A DNA stretch of 64,000 nucleotides from assembly GCF_035594125.1 (NCBI RefSeq), contig NC_087168.1:12905650-12969649 (forward strand), written 5' to 3'. Source of the stretch: Scylla paramamosain. Its lineage: Eukaryota > Arthropoda > Malacostraca > Decapoda > Portunidae. This document shows positions 51,646-64,000 of the stretch, in pieces (the stretch's first letter is position 1; every line of letters begins with the position of its first letter). Position numbers and translations under genes: made by a program. The notes under the pieces are model-generated. The model saw only the letters and a program-made list of their open reading frames with translations, made no database searches and was not told the origin of the DNA.

Positions 51646-52146
51646 GTGAGTTGCTCAACATATCTATAACACCTTACTTCCTTGTTACTGTTGGGGATTG
51701 TAGTTGTTATTGATTTTTTTTTTTTTTTTTTTTTTTTTTTGTACTTTATGTGTACTTCTAAAAAAGAATTCGTTTTTGACTCACTGAAGGATGACTTGGG
51801 TAGGCATTCTTCAAATCTTCTTCTATTTGTCCTCTCATTTCCCATCAGTTTTTACATTTTTAAAAGATTCAAGTTGACATAGTGTTGCAAAAGTGGTTTA
51901 GATGCAGTACTGGCCGTTTATTCCATTTTGATCTTTCAAGTGCATGATTATTACATGAACTTTGTGTTATATTGTGATATATTTCGGGTGACATTTTTTT
52001 AATTGTTATCTATAAACAAAGGCCATATGGTCATGTTATTGGTAGACATTAAGTGCATTAATCACTCAATCAATTATAAGCAGACACAGTAAGAATATAT
52101 TTATAATTCATCAAGACATCCTGTACTAGTGTGCATTTACAGATTA

Positions 52147-52938
52147 CAGTGGGACCTCTTGTTACCAAATGCCTTCCTTTTCAAGCAAATCAGTTTTTGA
52201 ACAAAATTTTGATCGCATTATTGCTTTGGTTGTGGTATCATAATTCGGTTCTTGAACAAAATTACTTGATTTCAGATATTATAAAGACATAGTGAAAGCT
52301 GCTGCTTATTACTTAATTTATAGTTTCTATAAATATTTACTTCATTTTTATATATTTGGAGGAAAGACAGTGTAAGACAGCAACTCAATCTTTGAAATAA
52401 GGTAAATGTGATCCCTTTGAAAAGCCTCGATGTAAACAGTTTTCGGTGCTCAGGAGTTATCTTGAGCCTCCTGTGGCTCTCTCAATGACCCTCAACCCCA
52501 TCACTACAGCACAATTGCATTTTTCCAGTAGCTTTTCCCAGTAGCAAGATGTTTAAGTGTTATGATCATCTTCATTTTGGTGGTAACTGGGTTGCTCCAC
52601 TCTCTGTCCTGTAAGGCTTCCTTCACTAGATTGGTGTCAAAGAGAATATCTGCACAATCTAAACAGTATCTTCTGATGAGTTTTGTGTCACAAAGTTCAT
52701 TCAGTATATCCTTTCTGGATAAATAATTTGTGAGCTGGAGATGTTGTGAATTAGCCATCTTGGCTGTAGGAGCGTCTGTCATAAGCTGCTAAGACAAGGT
52801 AGACAGGCGTCTGAGAACGAATTAATCTATTTTACATTGATTCCTATGGGAAAAAACAGTTTCAGTTTTTTAACATTTCTGATTTCAAACGGCATTCAGG
52901 AGTGAATTAAGTTGTAGAACCAAGGTTCCATTATACTG
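52147..52938 (-). mobile_element. Possible PIF/Harbinger-like DNA transposon relic
   Basis: The left end CAGTGGGACCTCTTGTTAC and the inverted right end CAGTATAATGGAACCTTGG share CAGT and GGNACCT with a 4-bp offset. A minus-strand frame (52504-52782) reads LIRRYCLDCADILFDTNLV and later MKMIITLKHLATGK, resembling the N-terminal part of Harbinger nucleases. The catalytic region is absent. The target duplication is unclear (TTA or ATT). Confidence 0.4.
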
Positions 52939-53450
52939 ATTATCTACTGGAAGTGCTTTGTAACAATACCTGTTGATTTAATATTTGTTAAGGTGATACA
53001 TATCCCTATTAGTGCATATTGTAGAGCTATTTTTACCTTCATAAAGGTAGACCAGTGCACTGAGAGATGAAAGATATTTAGCATTGACCTAAAATATTAT
53101 ACTATATACTAATGCATCTTGAAGACCACTGGAGTGAAGGTCACCTGTACTATTTATCTCAGCACCTCTTTTGCTGTAGTTGTTGTAGTTGTCATAACAC
53201 TTAGCAGTGACTGTAGCTAGTCATTTTCTGTGTTGTTTCCTTCTTTGTGTGCATGTGTTTTGTGTACATACAGTAACATATACAGGCACGTAGACTTAAT
53301 TATGCCTGTCAGTGTTGGTCATACAAAATGGAATGTCTTGTTAAGTTTACTATACTGATGGATGGATAGATTGACAAACATTGATGTCATATTGCATGTT
53401 GACTGATGTGCATTCAATAGTGTGATGTTTGAAGTATCATAGCTCTGATG

Positions 53451-53454
<4 letters not shown>

Positions 53455-53532
<78 letters not shown>
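53455..53532 (+). repeat. (AT)n microsatellite
   Basis: A perfect tract of about 78 bp. Confidence 0.97.
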
Positions 53533-53535
<3 letters not shown>

Positions 53536-54243
53536 TATTGATGTACATGTACGGTTTTGTTCTAGCTAGGCAAATGTACTCGTTGCGATGCAAGTATGAT
53601 GGGGTTCCAGCGAGCCGCGAAAATGTTAACCATGAATGATCTCTGGCAATTTTACGGCCATGGAGATGGGAATTTTGCAGCCCATATGTCTCCTGTTAAG
53701 GAGAAATTTGATTTACTGGGAGCAGAAATTTTTCTTTAGTGTGTTGGGCAGTAAGGTAAGTCCTTCAGTGCTGCCACTGATCCCAGGTGTCCAGTGGCAG
53801 TACATATAGGTTGAACATAGATAAGGAGACAGATAACTTTATCCTTTGAAAAGTAGGAAAATATCTACCTGAAAAAATATGTATAATTAGATACACTTCA
53901 TGGCATAGGCAGAGATTAACAATCTTCATGAAAAGTGCATGCCTAATTGCAGTTCCAAGAAATTACATGTTACTATCATTGTTAGGAATTGTGTAATAAA
54001 TTTATGAAACTTCTTGTGAGAGCTAAAAAGAATGTGATAATTCTCAGACCTAGAAAATAGATCTTGAGTATTTAAGACATTTACTGATTTAAATAAAAAA
54101 GGGAACTACCACTGCTCACCTCTATTTTCTTCTATAATTAAAAAAAATATAACTTAGGAACTTTGTTATCTTTACATACAACATACATATATGCTGTATT
54201 TCTGCTTTAAACTAATCTGCAGGAAATTTATGGCTTTATCCTT

Positions 54244-54246
54244 AAA

Positions 54247-54286
<40 letters not shown>

Positions 54287-54290
54287 TACC

Positions 54291-54383
<93 letters not shown>
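54244..54383 (+). repeat. A-run plus (AT)n microsatellite
   Basis: A run of about 21 A then AT units with one CCGG interruption. It resembles 7658-7859 in build. Confidence 0.96.
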
Positions 54384-54386
<3 letters not shown>

Positions 54387-54794
54387 ACATTCTGGTGTTT
54401 CAGTATTTTATTATAGTCTACATATTTCTCTGTATATCAGAGTAAGACTCACAAAGTCCTTGATGCATCTCAGACCAGACTGCATTACTATATTGTACGA
54501 GTAATGGATCTGTTTCTATTGATTGATTTTGGTATATTTGAGTTTTATAAAAGACTTCATTGTTACTGAACATAATGATATGTTACTTGTTTATTTAATT
54601 TTTGGGAATCTCATGTATCAGTAATGAACTAAGTATTAATCCAGAAGCTGTATGAATAATAAGCAACAGTAGTTATTCTTTGTTATCAGGTTGGCCAAAA
54701 TTATCCTAGACAAACACTGCCAAAGGAAACATTCATTTGATGTAGGATAAAGTGGAATCCCTTTCTTAAATGCAAGCTTTGCTTCTCAAATTAA

Positions 54795-54903
<109 letters not shown>

Positions 54904-54968
54904 CATTTCCTTTTCTAATAACAACTGTGTTCTTTTCCCTGTGGTGTTGGTGGCTATCTCTGCATTAG

Positions 54969-55082
54969 CTTGCAACCCCGTAACTGAGTGGCAGTGTGAT
55001 TTTAGTGAATGTATTGATCGCCGTCTCAAGTGTGATGGCAAGAGAGACTGCCCCTCAGATAATTCTGATGAGCGACTGTGCC
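54969..55082 (+). CDS. LDLa exon 20
   Basis: A 114-nt exon from CTGCATTAG to GTGAGT. It encodes CNPVTEWQC, CDFSEC and CDGKRDCPSDNSDERLC. Cys I-II and Cys V-VI each carry one extra residue. A (CT)n tract of about 97 bp ends 73 nt before the exon. Confidence 0.92.
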
Positions 55083-56082
55083 GTGAGTATTTGTTCCTCT
55101 CGAAAAGATGAGGCCTGGACATTTGCTTCCTTTAACTTTGCTCGTTGGAATCTTTTTTTTTTTTTATTATTGTTTTCCTGTGGCTTGTCTTGTGGTTTAT
55201 ACGTTCATTGGTTTATCATTTTTTATCCAGAGCATGACACTGAGATTTGTTATTGATAGTAGGTGTTAAAATGCCATGAAGTGTACTAATTTTTTTTTTA
55301 TTCATATCCTTCATTGTTGGCATGTGTTTGAATATGCCCCAAAAGGAGTAAAATGTTATTTTTATTCAGTGTTGATTTTTTAGGACTTTTTTTTTTTATA
55401 ATTTTTTTTGGGGGGGAGAAGAGAGGGGTTATTAAATGGATTATGGATGTGTTTCATTTGGAACATTCATTGCAGGTTTCACTCATACATATTTTCATAT
55501 TTCATATATACTTTTTTCTTTCATAAGCTCCAGTAGTCACCACAAATTTCTCATTTTGTGCCAACTTCTCTTTAAGATAAGTTCTTGTTGGTATATATTA
55601 TATAATGTGAAAGTTGCATGGATAAGAAAGGATGATGATTGAGATGAATGGACTGTGTGAGGAGGGTTAGAAAGTGGTTGTGCATCCATCATAAAAATTT
55701 ATGTGAAGCTGTTATGAATAAATGGATGGTGGCAACCTTGAGGATCTCAAAGTGAAGTTCTACACCTGATCAGAATGTGTTAAGGTGTGAGAAGTGTGGT
55801 GTGTGCATTGAGGTGCATCACTGTGAACCAGCTTTGCTGGCAGACCATGATATTGAGAGAACTGGATACAAAGAGTAGCTGAGGCTTATGCACAGTGGTT
55901 AGTGAGTTAACAAAGGCAACATGTGGAGCCCAGCTCATGCTGTGCCTTCCACTTGAACTGAGGAGAAGAAGAAGATGAAGGAGAAAGAAAAGAAAAGAAA
56001 AATGAGAAAAAAAAGTAAGAAGAAAAAGAAAAAAAAATGTGTTTTTACCATCATTCACCAAATTCACCTTCTCTCCCTCTAG
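55083..56082 (+). other. Intron 20
   Basis: It holds T runs (55150-55166, 55388-55411) and an A/G-rich stretch (55960-56040) just before the exon 21 pyrimidine tract. No gene was seen. Confidence 0.75.
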
Positions 56083-56181
56083 CTACACGGTTCTTGTGTC
56101 GTGACGGAAACAGAACCTACATTACCTACTGGTGTGATAGCTTTATAGATTGTCCTGATGCCTCTGATGAAACTGACTGCC
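56083..56181 (+). CDS. LDLa exon 21, lacks Cys I and Cys III
   Basis: A 99-nt exon, the shortest, from CCCTCTAG to GTAAGT. The frame reads TRFLCRDGNRTYITYWC, then CDSFIDCPDASDETDC. Cys II, IV, V and VI are present; the positions of Cys I and Cys III hold other residues. In known LDLa folds I pairs with III, II with V and IV with VI, so one whole disulfide is missing while two stay intact. An N-glycosylation sequon (NRT) sits where Cys III would be. All calcium-cage acids remain. Splice sites are strong, which argues against a pseudo-exon. Confidence 0.9.
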
Positions 56182-56635
56182 GTAAGTTATTACTCTGTGG
56201 TTGGTCTTGAAAGGGGAAAATATTTATACATGAGCCTTTTCTGGAAAATGAATGATGCTCCACTAATCTTCTGGGATTTCATTGTGTATGGCATGGCTCC
56301 TCTTTGTGTCTTGTGCAGCGTTCACTTTGGCACCCAGTTCCCATAAAATGGCAAAAAAAAAATACCAACTCCAGATGATATTGTCCTCTAGTCCAGTATT
56401 AGTTTTGTTTGTATTCCATCATTGATGTGCAATCTAGCATGATGACATTAAATGTTGTGTTTGTGGTCAAATCTCTATTACTGTATTATTGTTTCAACTA
56501 TACTCAAATATTCATGAACTTTAAAGCAAAATGTTTTTTTTTTATTCTCTCTTCTGTGTCTGTGTATTTGTGTATGACTGTATTTAGTACATGTATGAGT
56601 ATGTGCATGCATTTGTGTGTGTATGTGTGTGTTTA

Positions 56636-56639
<4 letters not shown>

Positions 56640-56720
<81 letters not shown>
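56640..56720 (+). repeat. (GA)n microsatellite
   Basis: A perfect tract of about 81 bp after GTATGTGTGT-rich sequence. Confidence 0.97.
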
Positions 56721-56722
<2 letters not shown>

Positions 56723-57708
56723 CTTAAATGTGTTTGTTTATGACTAATTGCATTTATGTATGTATTCATCTGTGTGTGCACCCACATGTATGCCACATGT
56801 GCATGTGCTGGCACAAATGTGTACCTGTGGGCACTTATACTCCTGACCTCACACAGTATGAACATAAATACATGACTTCTGGTGGTGTATTATTACTGAA
56901 GAAGAATAACTCATTACCTCTGCTTACGTGTGCGTAAATCAATTCTTAAGGGTTGGGCTTCGTGTTGTTTTTTGGCGAGTGTATCACATTCTCCATATTT
57001 CCCTCATATTCACTAGTTATAAGGTGTAACATTTTCTAAAATTGATGAAACTTATAATTTATATTGCCATGTCTATTTATTACTTTACTTTTTAATTTCC
57101 TTCAAAGTATTTAATGTGATAATATTCTTTACAGTATTTAATTCCAGTCTCTTTCAACTGCAATTCTTTTTCCATCTTAATAATTTTCTGTCATAAAAAT
57201 TTTGTCTTCAGTCTCATCCACAGTGTTTCCCACCTTTGCTCTTTCATTTATTGCCCTTAGAAAACTTTATCAAGATTTCTGATGTCACATTTTAGTCTTT
57301 ACCTCTTTCCCTAAAGGTGTTTGTTTCATTCTTATCTGTGTAGGTTTTTTCCTTTTGTTGCTCACATTTATTGTCTCTGGCTGTGGAAAGCTATACAGTT
57401 TAACTTGTCAAAGTGATATTTTCTTTCTTCCTGTTATAAAAGATAGTTTTCTTAATTTTCAACTGTGCATTTTTTTTTCTTTTTATTCATGTGAAGAAGG
57501 TATGAATTGTTATCTTGTTCTGGAAAACTTTTGGGTATGTCCTATCTTCATTTAGTCTTTGTTTAGTGTCACACTTCCATTATTGTGCACTTTCTTTTTA
57601 CCATTACATGTTTTTCACATAAAACAAACAAAAGTATTCATGGTGTAATTTTTTTTTACTTCATATGTATAGATCTTACCTTATCTTACCATTCCAAGTG
57701 AAAATGGG

Positions 57709-57711
<3 letters not shown>

Positions 57712-57806
<95 letters not shown>
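57712..57806 (+). repeat. (AC)n microsatellite
   Basis: A perfect tract of about 95 bp. Confidence 0.97.
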
Positions 57807-57807
<1 letters not shown>

Positions 57808-57904
57808 GTGCTCTTCAGTGCACACACCTGTTGTCTTAAGATTGTCTGTACCTGCCCGCTGATACTGATTTTGGTAATTGTTGTCCTGCTTGGTTAGTGG
57901 AGAA

Positions 57905-58044
<140 letters not shown>

Positions 58045-58411
58045 GTCTGCCTGCCTTGCAAAAGGCTTTGTATAGGCTAACTGCCATTGCTAATAGTGTA
58101 TGAGTCTGTAATGATTTACTGCATTGGTTGTTTGCATTGATGTTGCCTGCTTGGATTGGTCTTGCATTCATTGGTGTTGTTTTTCTTGTTGTTAGTTTGT
58201 TGTCGTCTGTTTTACTGTAACAGTGATTACTTTTTAATTTATTTTAATTAATTAATTTATTTATTTTTTGTCATGTTGCTGTTATAGGAAAGCTTGCAAA
58301 TTCATCCCTCCGTCATAGATGTGTCTTAGCTCACTTCACTCTTCTCCATCCCTCCTTCATTCCTGTCATCTTTGTCAACACTAAGCTTACCAGAGATGTA
58401 AATGCTTGCTT

Positions 58412-58490
58412 TCCTCCTCCTCCTCCTCCTCCTCCTCCTCCTCCTCCTCCTCCTCCTCCTCCTCCTCCTCCTCCTCCTCCTCCTCCTCCT
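58412..58490 (+). repeat. (CTC)n microsatellite
   Basis: A trinucleotide tract of about 79 bp. Confidence 0.96.
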
Positions 58491-58542
58491 CAACTTTTGC
58501 TGATGCTAATGCTTGTTTCTGCATGATTGCTGCATTGCTTTG

Positions 58543-58647
58543 CTCCTCCTCCTCCTCCTCCTCCTCCTCCTCCTCCTCCTCCTCCTCCTCCTCCTCCTCC
58601 TCCTCCTCCTCCTCCTCCTCCTCCTCCTCCTCCTCCTCCTCCTCCTC
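58543..58647 (+). repeat. (CTC)n tract before exon 22
   Basis: About 105 bp, ending 50 nt before the exon 22 start, where it may extend or compete with the natural pyrimidine tract. Confidence 0.96.
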
Positions 58648-58697
58648 ACCTCTCTGGTTCAGTTGGAGTGTGACCCCAAGCGCTTGCCCCTCAACAG

Positions 58698-58820
58698 CTG
58701 AGTCCTCGTGCAACTCCCCCTCAACTTTCCGCTGCAACAATGGCTACTGTATTCGTGCAGACCAGCATTGTGACGGAACAGCTGACTGCCAGGATGCCAC
58801 AGATGAAAGAGGCTGTCCAC
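58698..58820 (+). CDS. LDLa exon 22
   Basis: A 123-nt exon from CCTCAACAG to GTAAGA. It encodes ESSCNSPSTFRC, CNNGYC and CDGTADCQDATDERGC, with a longer lead-in before Cys I. An in-frame stop just upstream excludes the earlier TTCAG as acceptor. A (CTC)n tract ends about 50 nt before the exon. Confidence 0.92.
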
Positions 58821-59490
58821 GTAAGATGTCTACTCTCCAGCCTCTCCCTCCACCCCTCTCTATCTGTCCCAACAGTTTCCATCCCTCCAGTTTCCCATGT
58901 AGAACTGTCCCTCCATCCATCCTTTCATAGTCCATCCAATCCTTCATACAATTGTGTCTTGTTATATATCACCAGACTTATTTACTTATATTTCTTTTCC
59001 ATGTCTCCACTCCCTGTGTTCCATTATGTGTCTGGTTCCATTTGTGAATTTGGTTCTGGTCACAGTACAGTGCTTGTGGCTCCAGTACTTTGTACAAACT
59101 GATGATATGTTTCCTAGGCATCACTAATAGAGAGTGAAGATTTCAGTGCAGATTGGACAAGATATAGTTTGATTAGTACATAAAATATAAGAGCACCAGA
59201 GTTATATGCTCACTATATTCTATTTGAACAATACTGGTTAATTTCTGTGTGAAAATATTCTCACTCTATGACATTTTGTGACTAATGTACAGGACAAGAG
59301 GTAGTGCTTGGTGTTGATGAATGCCATGAAGTTTTTGAGACCATGGCCTTTATTTAGTGTTATGAATATGATGTCTTCTGAGAACTGTTGATTGGCTGAT
59401 GCAAACTGCTGGTTCTCAGGGCGTGGCATTTATAAGAAGTCCCTTTCATTCTTGAAAATTTGAAAGATGATGATGTGTAAGAATAGTAGT

Positions 59491-59643
59491 GCTGTAGGGA
59501 ATGCATTAAAGAAGTGATATGGAGCCTGAGTAGAGAAGCTGTGAGGTCAGTACAGAAGGACTGGAACAGTGCTGCTGTAGGGGATGCATTATAGAGGTGA
59601 CATGGAGTCTGAGTAGAGAAGCTGTGAGGCCAGTGCAGAGGAG
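59491..59643 (+). repeat. Two-copy 83-bp tandem repeat
   Basis: GCTGTAGGGAATGCATTA at 59491 recurs at 59574 with small changes; both copies include GAGTAGAGAAGCTGTGAGG. Confidence 0.88.
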
Positions 59644-60835
59644 TTGAGATTATGAGCAGTAAAGAAAGAAGTGTTCCAGAATGTCAGGTTGGATGGAGAT
59701 TTGGTCTTGGTTCTTCATTCAGAAAGTAGCTGCTCCTTTCATTTGCAGCTACTTCCTCTGAAACAGTTTGTCTCTCAGATGTCAGAACTGTAAACAGAAA
59801 AGAGAAGGGACACCAGGAGTAGTGTGTCCTAAGGCATCCCAGGAGTGTGACATGGACAGAGTGACAAGTAATATGAGAGGATCAGTCTCTTGGTACAAAG
59901 ACAACACAGGCACTATGTTGAGCCAAGTGCAGAGGAGCCAAAGAGATGAACCAGATGCATGTTCATTATTGTCTCTCTGTTTATGTTTTCCATGCATTCC
60001 TTTGTGCATCTGTCAGCCAACCCCCCTCATTATTTCTCTCTCTTACTCACTCATCTCTCTGTTCATTCATGTAATTATTTTTGCCTTTTCCATTCCTCCC
60101 TCCTTCCCTCTCTCATGCACTCATTACATTTATTTCCTCCCTTGAGTTTGTCCCTTGTCCTTTCCATTCATTCTATCACTCACTCACTCACCTCCATTCA
60201 CTCATTCACACTGTCTCATCCTTAATAAAAAGCAAACTATCAACTTGATCCCTCTTCTGCTATCTTAAACACTACATAGTACTGTACCTTAAAGTGAGGT
60301 ATGTTTTTTTTTTTATTACAATATAGCTAAATTTGTTATAACACATGTTTTTCCTATGAAGTTTTAAATTTTTTATATAGTCTAGATTCAAGATTTATAA
60401 GGAATTGTTAAGGTAAACATTTTTGATAGTGTAATTTTGGATACTTAATTTTTTTGGTTGAGATAAAAAATCAATTTAGATTTGAAATTTTTAATATTCT
60501 AACTTTATATAATAGACTTACATGATGATTTAATTTAGTTTTCATATTTCTAATTAGTCAAAGTGGAAAAATTTCACCTTTGATATTTTCTCTAGATTCT
60601 TCACAGATGTCTGTAATAATTTTTATTTTTGTAGAATTTTTATAATATAGTTTTGTACCATGTATAGACCACTAATATGTATAGTTTTTTTTTTTTTTAC
60701 TGTAGTGTATGGCTTTAGTTGCTCTTTTCATATGTATAGTATAAGATGGCCACTTAGAATTGTGGCATGAATGAATGTTAACTGCAGAGTCACTAGAGGA
60801 ATAGAGCTCCAGCATTCTGTTAGGCATCCTCTTGC

Positions 60836-60838
<3 letters not shown>

Positions 60839-60869
<31 letters not shown>
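60839..60869 (+). repeat. (CA)n microsatellite
   Basis: A 31-bp tract. Confidence 0.94.
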
Positions 60870-60872
<3 letters not shown>

Positions 60873-60954
60873 GTGTGAGACCAGTCTTCAGTTATAAATT
60901 GGGTAATGAGGAAATAAAAGTGAAGAGCGAAGAGAAGGAAGACAGGGAAACATA

Positions 60955-61184
60955 ATCTGGTGAGAGACATAAGAGCAGTGTTTAACTATCTGGATGAAGA
61001 GATGATTAGGAATTTAATTGTGACAATGATAAGACCTTGTTTAGAATATGGTGCAGTGATATGGTCTCCCAGCACTAAAAGGGACATAAAAAAATAGAGA
61101 GAATACAATGAGCAGCAACAAAGTTGCCTCCAACTCTATCAAACTTATTTTATGAAGAGAGACTAAAACTAAACCTACTCACCT

Positions 61185-61224
<40 letters not shown>

Positions 61225-61535
61225 GACCTGATTGCCTTATATCAGAGTTTGTCAGGTTATGAAAAACTGGACTGGAGTGATTTGGTGGTGAGGGACTTTA
61301 GAAGCACAAGAGGGCATGAGGAGAAGGAGAAGAAGTGTGTAGAAGGGATATTAAGAAGAGCAGTTTCCTACAAAGGACTGCAGAAATGTGGAATGAGCTG
61401 CAAAAAGAAATAGTAAATGCAATAACTATACCTGATATTAAGGAAAACTGGATAAAAGTAGATATCGAGATGAGACAGCACAAGCTCAGACTCCTCTTTC
61501 CTTAAACCACAACTAGGTAAAACTAGGTAAATATA
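60955..61535 (+). mobile_element. CR1-like LINE 3' fragment, copy F (plus strand)
   Basis: The plus strand encodes remnants of VRDIRAVFNYLDEEM, RPCLEYGAVIWSP and GDLIALYQS-like sequence, and later a decayed FKENWIKV-like C-terminus. It ends AACTAGGTAAAACTAGGTAA then ATACAC, the same tail as copies A-E but in opposite orientation. An (AG)n at 61192-61221 lies inside it. Confidence 0.78.
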
Positions 61536-61544
61536 CACTGCATA

Positions 61545-61850
61545 ATATATTGGTTTGCATGCTTGACTTACAATCCAGGAAGCCTGGGTTCATGCCCTGG
61601 GAATGGTAAGGGAGATGGGCAAGCTACTTAATGTCTAGCCCCGGTTTATCTAGTAGTAAGTAGGTACAAAATGTAAGCTGAGGAGTTGTGGCTTCTTTTT
61701 CACAATGTATGATGTGTGAGTGGTCTCACATCATACCTAAAAGACGAGTTACTATGAGCTGTGAGCTCTCCATGTAGGGGAACAGCTGGCTGTGTTATGA
61801 GACCACCAGACCATCACTAATGAACAATGCACACACAGTGACTGCTCTTG
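61545..61850 (+). mobile_element. tRNA-derived SINE, copy 2
   Basis: The head has TTTGCATGCTTGACTTACAA and a box-B-like GGGTTCATGCCC. The body shares AGTAAGTAGGTA, a GTTGTGGCTTC segment and CAGCTGGCTG...GACCACCAGA with copy 1 (27284-27585, minus). The tail ends ACAATGCACACACA. Confidence 0.72.
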
Positions 61851-62441
61851 AATGGCCAAGTCAAAGGCTAGAAACATCCAAAAAAGATATTTTTTTTCTT
61901 TTTCATGACATTACCTTAAATAACAACCATAAGCTCATCTGCCCCCAACCTATTCACTATTCAATTATTACAATCTGCAACATCATTCACTAGACCCTAA
62001 TTTCAACCCATCTACTCCCCTACCCACCAACTCTTCTGTCCACCCACACATCCAGCAGTCACTCCCTTCAGCCTTCTCCAAATCTTCTCATGTCACACAT
62101 TTTCCACCCTGCCCTCACACAAATACTTCACCAGACTGTACCCAGCCCATTACTGCAGCCTGTGCCCCCCATTCCTGTCACACCTTAGTCCATTGTCATC
62201 CTGCCATACATTTTCTGCATTATACCCCCACTGTGCATACACTCTTTCCAACACCCTGGCTTACCCTGCACATGCTACACAGCTCACAGTAGTTGACCAT
62301 TATTTTGTTTCATAGTTTTTTACTTTTTTGTGTAATTTTAATCGTAGAAAGTATATGTTAACAGCATCCTGCTTAATGATTTTTAAAATTTACTGTACTT
62401 TTTGTTTTGCATTTATTAGTAGTGTTTTTTTTAATGCATGA

Positions 62442-62446
<5 letters not shown>

Positions 62447-62523
<77 letters not shown>
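62447..62523 (+). repeat. (AT)n microsatellite
   Basis: A tract of about 77 bp. Confidence 0.97.
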
Positions 62524-62526
<3 letters not shown>

Positions 62527-63139
62527 TAACAAGCATTTATTTGAATTGTGTTATTATGATGGTATTAGATATGGAAAGTAGTGCATTACAACATCAGTGC
62601 TGAATATTTTGTGTTGTAGATACTGACACAATTTTTTACTAATCATAGGGTTGTTGTAGAGCCAGAGAGAAAACAAAGGTACAGGAGATGTTGCCCATCA
62701 TGCCCTAAAGTCATGTGGATGTGAGACCACCATAGGAATACTTTAAAGATTGTAATTGTATTTTTTAATTATTATTATTTTTTTTATTTATTTATTTTTT
62801 TTAGGAAGGCAAGGAAGAGTTTAACATTGATTTTCTGCTTTTGCTGCAATGCTAGCTTCCTTTTTGTGCGTGTAAAAGATGCTTTCATGATTTTATTGTT
62901 TTGTTGCATGTGTGGGAATAAGGAAGTTGCATAAGAAAAGTGGGTCAGGTGTTGTGAATCATCCATGGCTCTCAGCTCTCATGATCTTAGGGCAAGTGTT
63001 GGTGTGGATTGGGGTGAGGTGTGAGAGAGGGAACAGGGAAGAGGACATACAACACTCTCTACCTTAGTCCTGCATCCCACAGATCTCCCCTGGCAGGATG
63101 TTTTGTGGCTCTACTGACATGATTACACAACAATTTCAG

Positions 63140-63250
63140 CTTTGTGCACGAATAACGACTTTCGGTGTGACGATGGTACTTGCATCCCCCTGGAGGCTAA
63201 GTGCAATGATCAGCCAGATTGTCAAGATCAGTCGGATGAGGCCAATTGTA
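63140..63250 (+). CDS. LDLa exon 23
   Basis: A 111-nt exon from CAATTTCAG to GTATGT. It encodes LCTNNDFRC, CDDGTC and CNDQPDCQDQSDEANC. CDG is CND, so one cage aspartate is asparagine. It is the last exon seen; the gene continues beyond the window. Confidence 0.92.
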
Positions 63251-63370
63251 GTATGTACCCTGTCCTCCCGCAATCTCTCTTAGTACATCTTTACTCATTA
63301 CTTACTGGCCATTATTGTAGTGTCTAGTTATGACTTCACATAAATACTACTACTACTACTACTACTACTA

Positions 63371-63429
<59 letters not shown>

Positions 63430-64000
63430 TTACCACTATCACTACTATTACTACTACTACTACCACTATCACTACTACTACTACTACTGCTACTACTACT
63501 GCCACTACTTATGCTATTGTTACTACATACTACAATTGAACACTAATATTTCTTATTCCTTTTATTGCCTAAGCAAGTTTAGAAGATTATCTGAGAACCT
63601 TACTGAGGGAATATGTTATTCTTCGCTCTAGATTTTTCTTCACAGCAAAAATAGATTGGCCAAAGATAACTCCAATAAGGGTCCACTAAGTACCACTCCA
63701 AGTACAGGTGTAACAGAAGAGGTGCATGATTATCTTAGTTCCTGATTGATAAAGTATTACTGTTGTTATGAAGAAATGTCTTGACCATTCTGACCATGCA
63801 TGACATGAGATGGAAATGGAATGAATATGGAATGATCATAGAATAAGGATGAAATAAGAATGGATTGAGTTGTGGCAGTAATTGTCAGACCTGTCCAGTA
63901 AATCTCAGTCTTTGAATTGATGATGGATGCATGACACTCAAGAGAAGAACTGATGAATTGAAGGGTTGATGGTTGAGTTGAATCCATGCAAGTACTTTTC
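63251..64000 (+). other. Sequence after exon 23
   Basis: It holds a (TAC)n tract and unique-looking AT-rich sequence with GAATGGA/TGGAATG words near 63800-63870. No further LDLa exon was found before the window ends. Confidence 0.7.
63342..63530 (+). repeat. (TAC)n trinucleotide tract
   Basis: A tract of about 189 bp, perfect at first then with CAC, TAT and GCT units. It is similar in kind to 1660-1960. Confidence 0.96.

Larger units (their letters stand above)
58821..63139 (+). other. Intron 22
   Basis: It holds an 83-bp tandem duplication, a LINE tail, a SINE copy and an (AT)n. 59760-60240 has a non-homologous open frame that is not called. The rest is AT-rich. Confidence 0.7.

Noticed and set aside
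59768..60145. 125-residue plus frame in intron 22
   Set aside because: The start has a CxxC, but the rest is low-complexity; no second zinc-binding pair or family.

Overview
The window is eukaryotic, with no prokaryotic signals. It looks like a decapod crustacean genome, possibly a crab. The evidence is very dense long microsatellites of (CT)n, (AC)n, (AT)n and trinucleotide type, and several retroelement families whose protein tails I associate with shrimp and crab genomes. The species assignment is an inference; no search could be run.

One gene dominates the plus strand. Twenty-three blocks between 915 and 63250 each encode one LDL-receptor class A (LDLa) repeat. Twenty-two have clean AG/GT splice sites. 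All 22 are symmetric phase 1-1 exons of 99-129 nt. No EGF repeat, YWTD propeller, Ig domain, start codon or stop codon was seen, so both gene ends lie outside. A run this long of LDLa repeats alone fits domain II of an arthropod perlecan (Drosophila trol, vertebrate HSPG2) better than an LDL receptor, LRP or megalin. Introns range from 252 bp to 11 kb.

Region by region: 1-5.2 kb holds exons 1-3 among very dense microsatellites. 5.2-13.4 kb holds exons 4-7 with (AT)n and (CT)n blocks. 13.4-23.3 kb holds exons 8-11, a paired repeat with (GA)n tails, a Tc1-like transposase relic, a five-CCAAT cluster, a jockey/BS-like LINE fragment and a TIR element. 23.3-29.1 kb is a large intron with CR1-like LINE copies and a tRNA-derived SINE, all on the minus strand. 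29.1-35.3 kb holds exons 12-15, a 66-bp minisatellite and a TA-flanked TIR element. 35.4-45.1 kb is a train of three minus-strand CR1-like LINEs, the last nearly full length. 46.3-47.1 kb holds exon 16, a near copy of exon 15, and exon 17, whose splice sites are poor. 50.8-63.3 kb holds exons 18-23 in repeat-rich introns, plus a Harbinger-like relic, a plus-strand LINE tail and a second SINE copy.

The most notable points are the exon 15/16 duplication (identical protein, three silent changes, a CA repeat 30 nt before each acceptor); exon 21, which has lost exactly the disulfide-paired cysteines I and III; exon 6, whose last cysteine codon is completed by exon 7; exon 17, which looks like a dying exon; and a LINE and a SINE that both end in ATA(CA)n.
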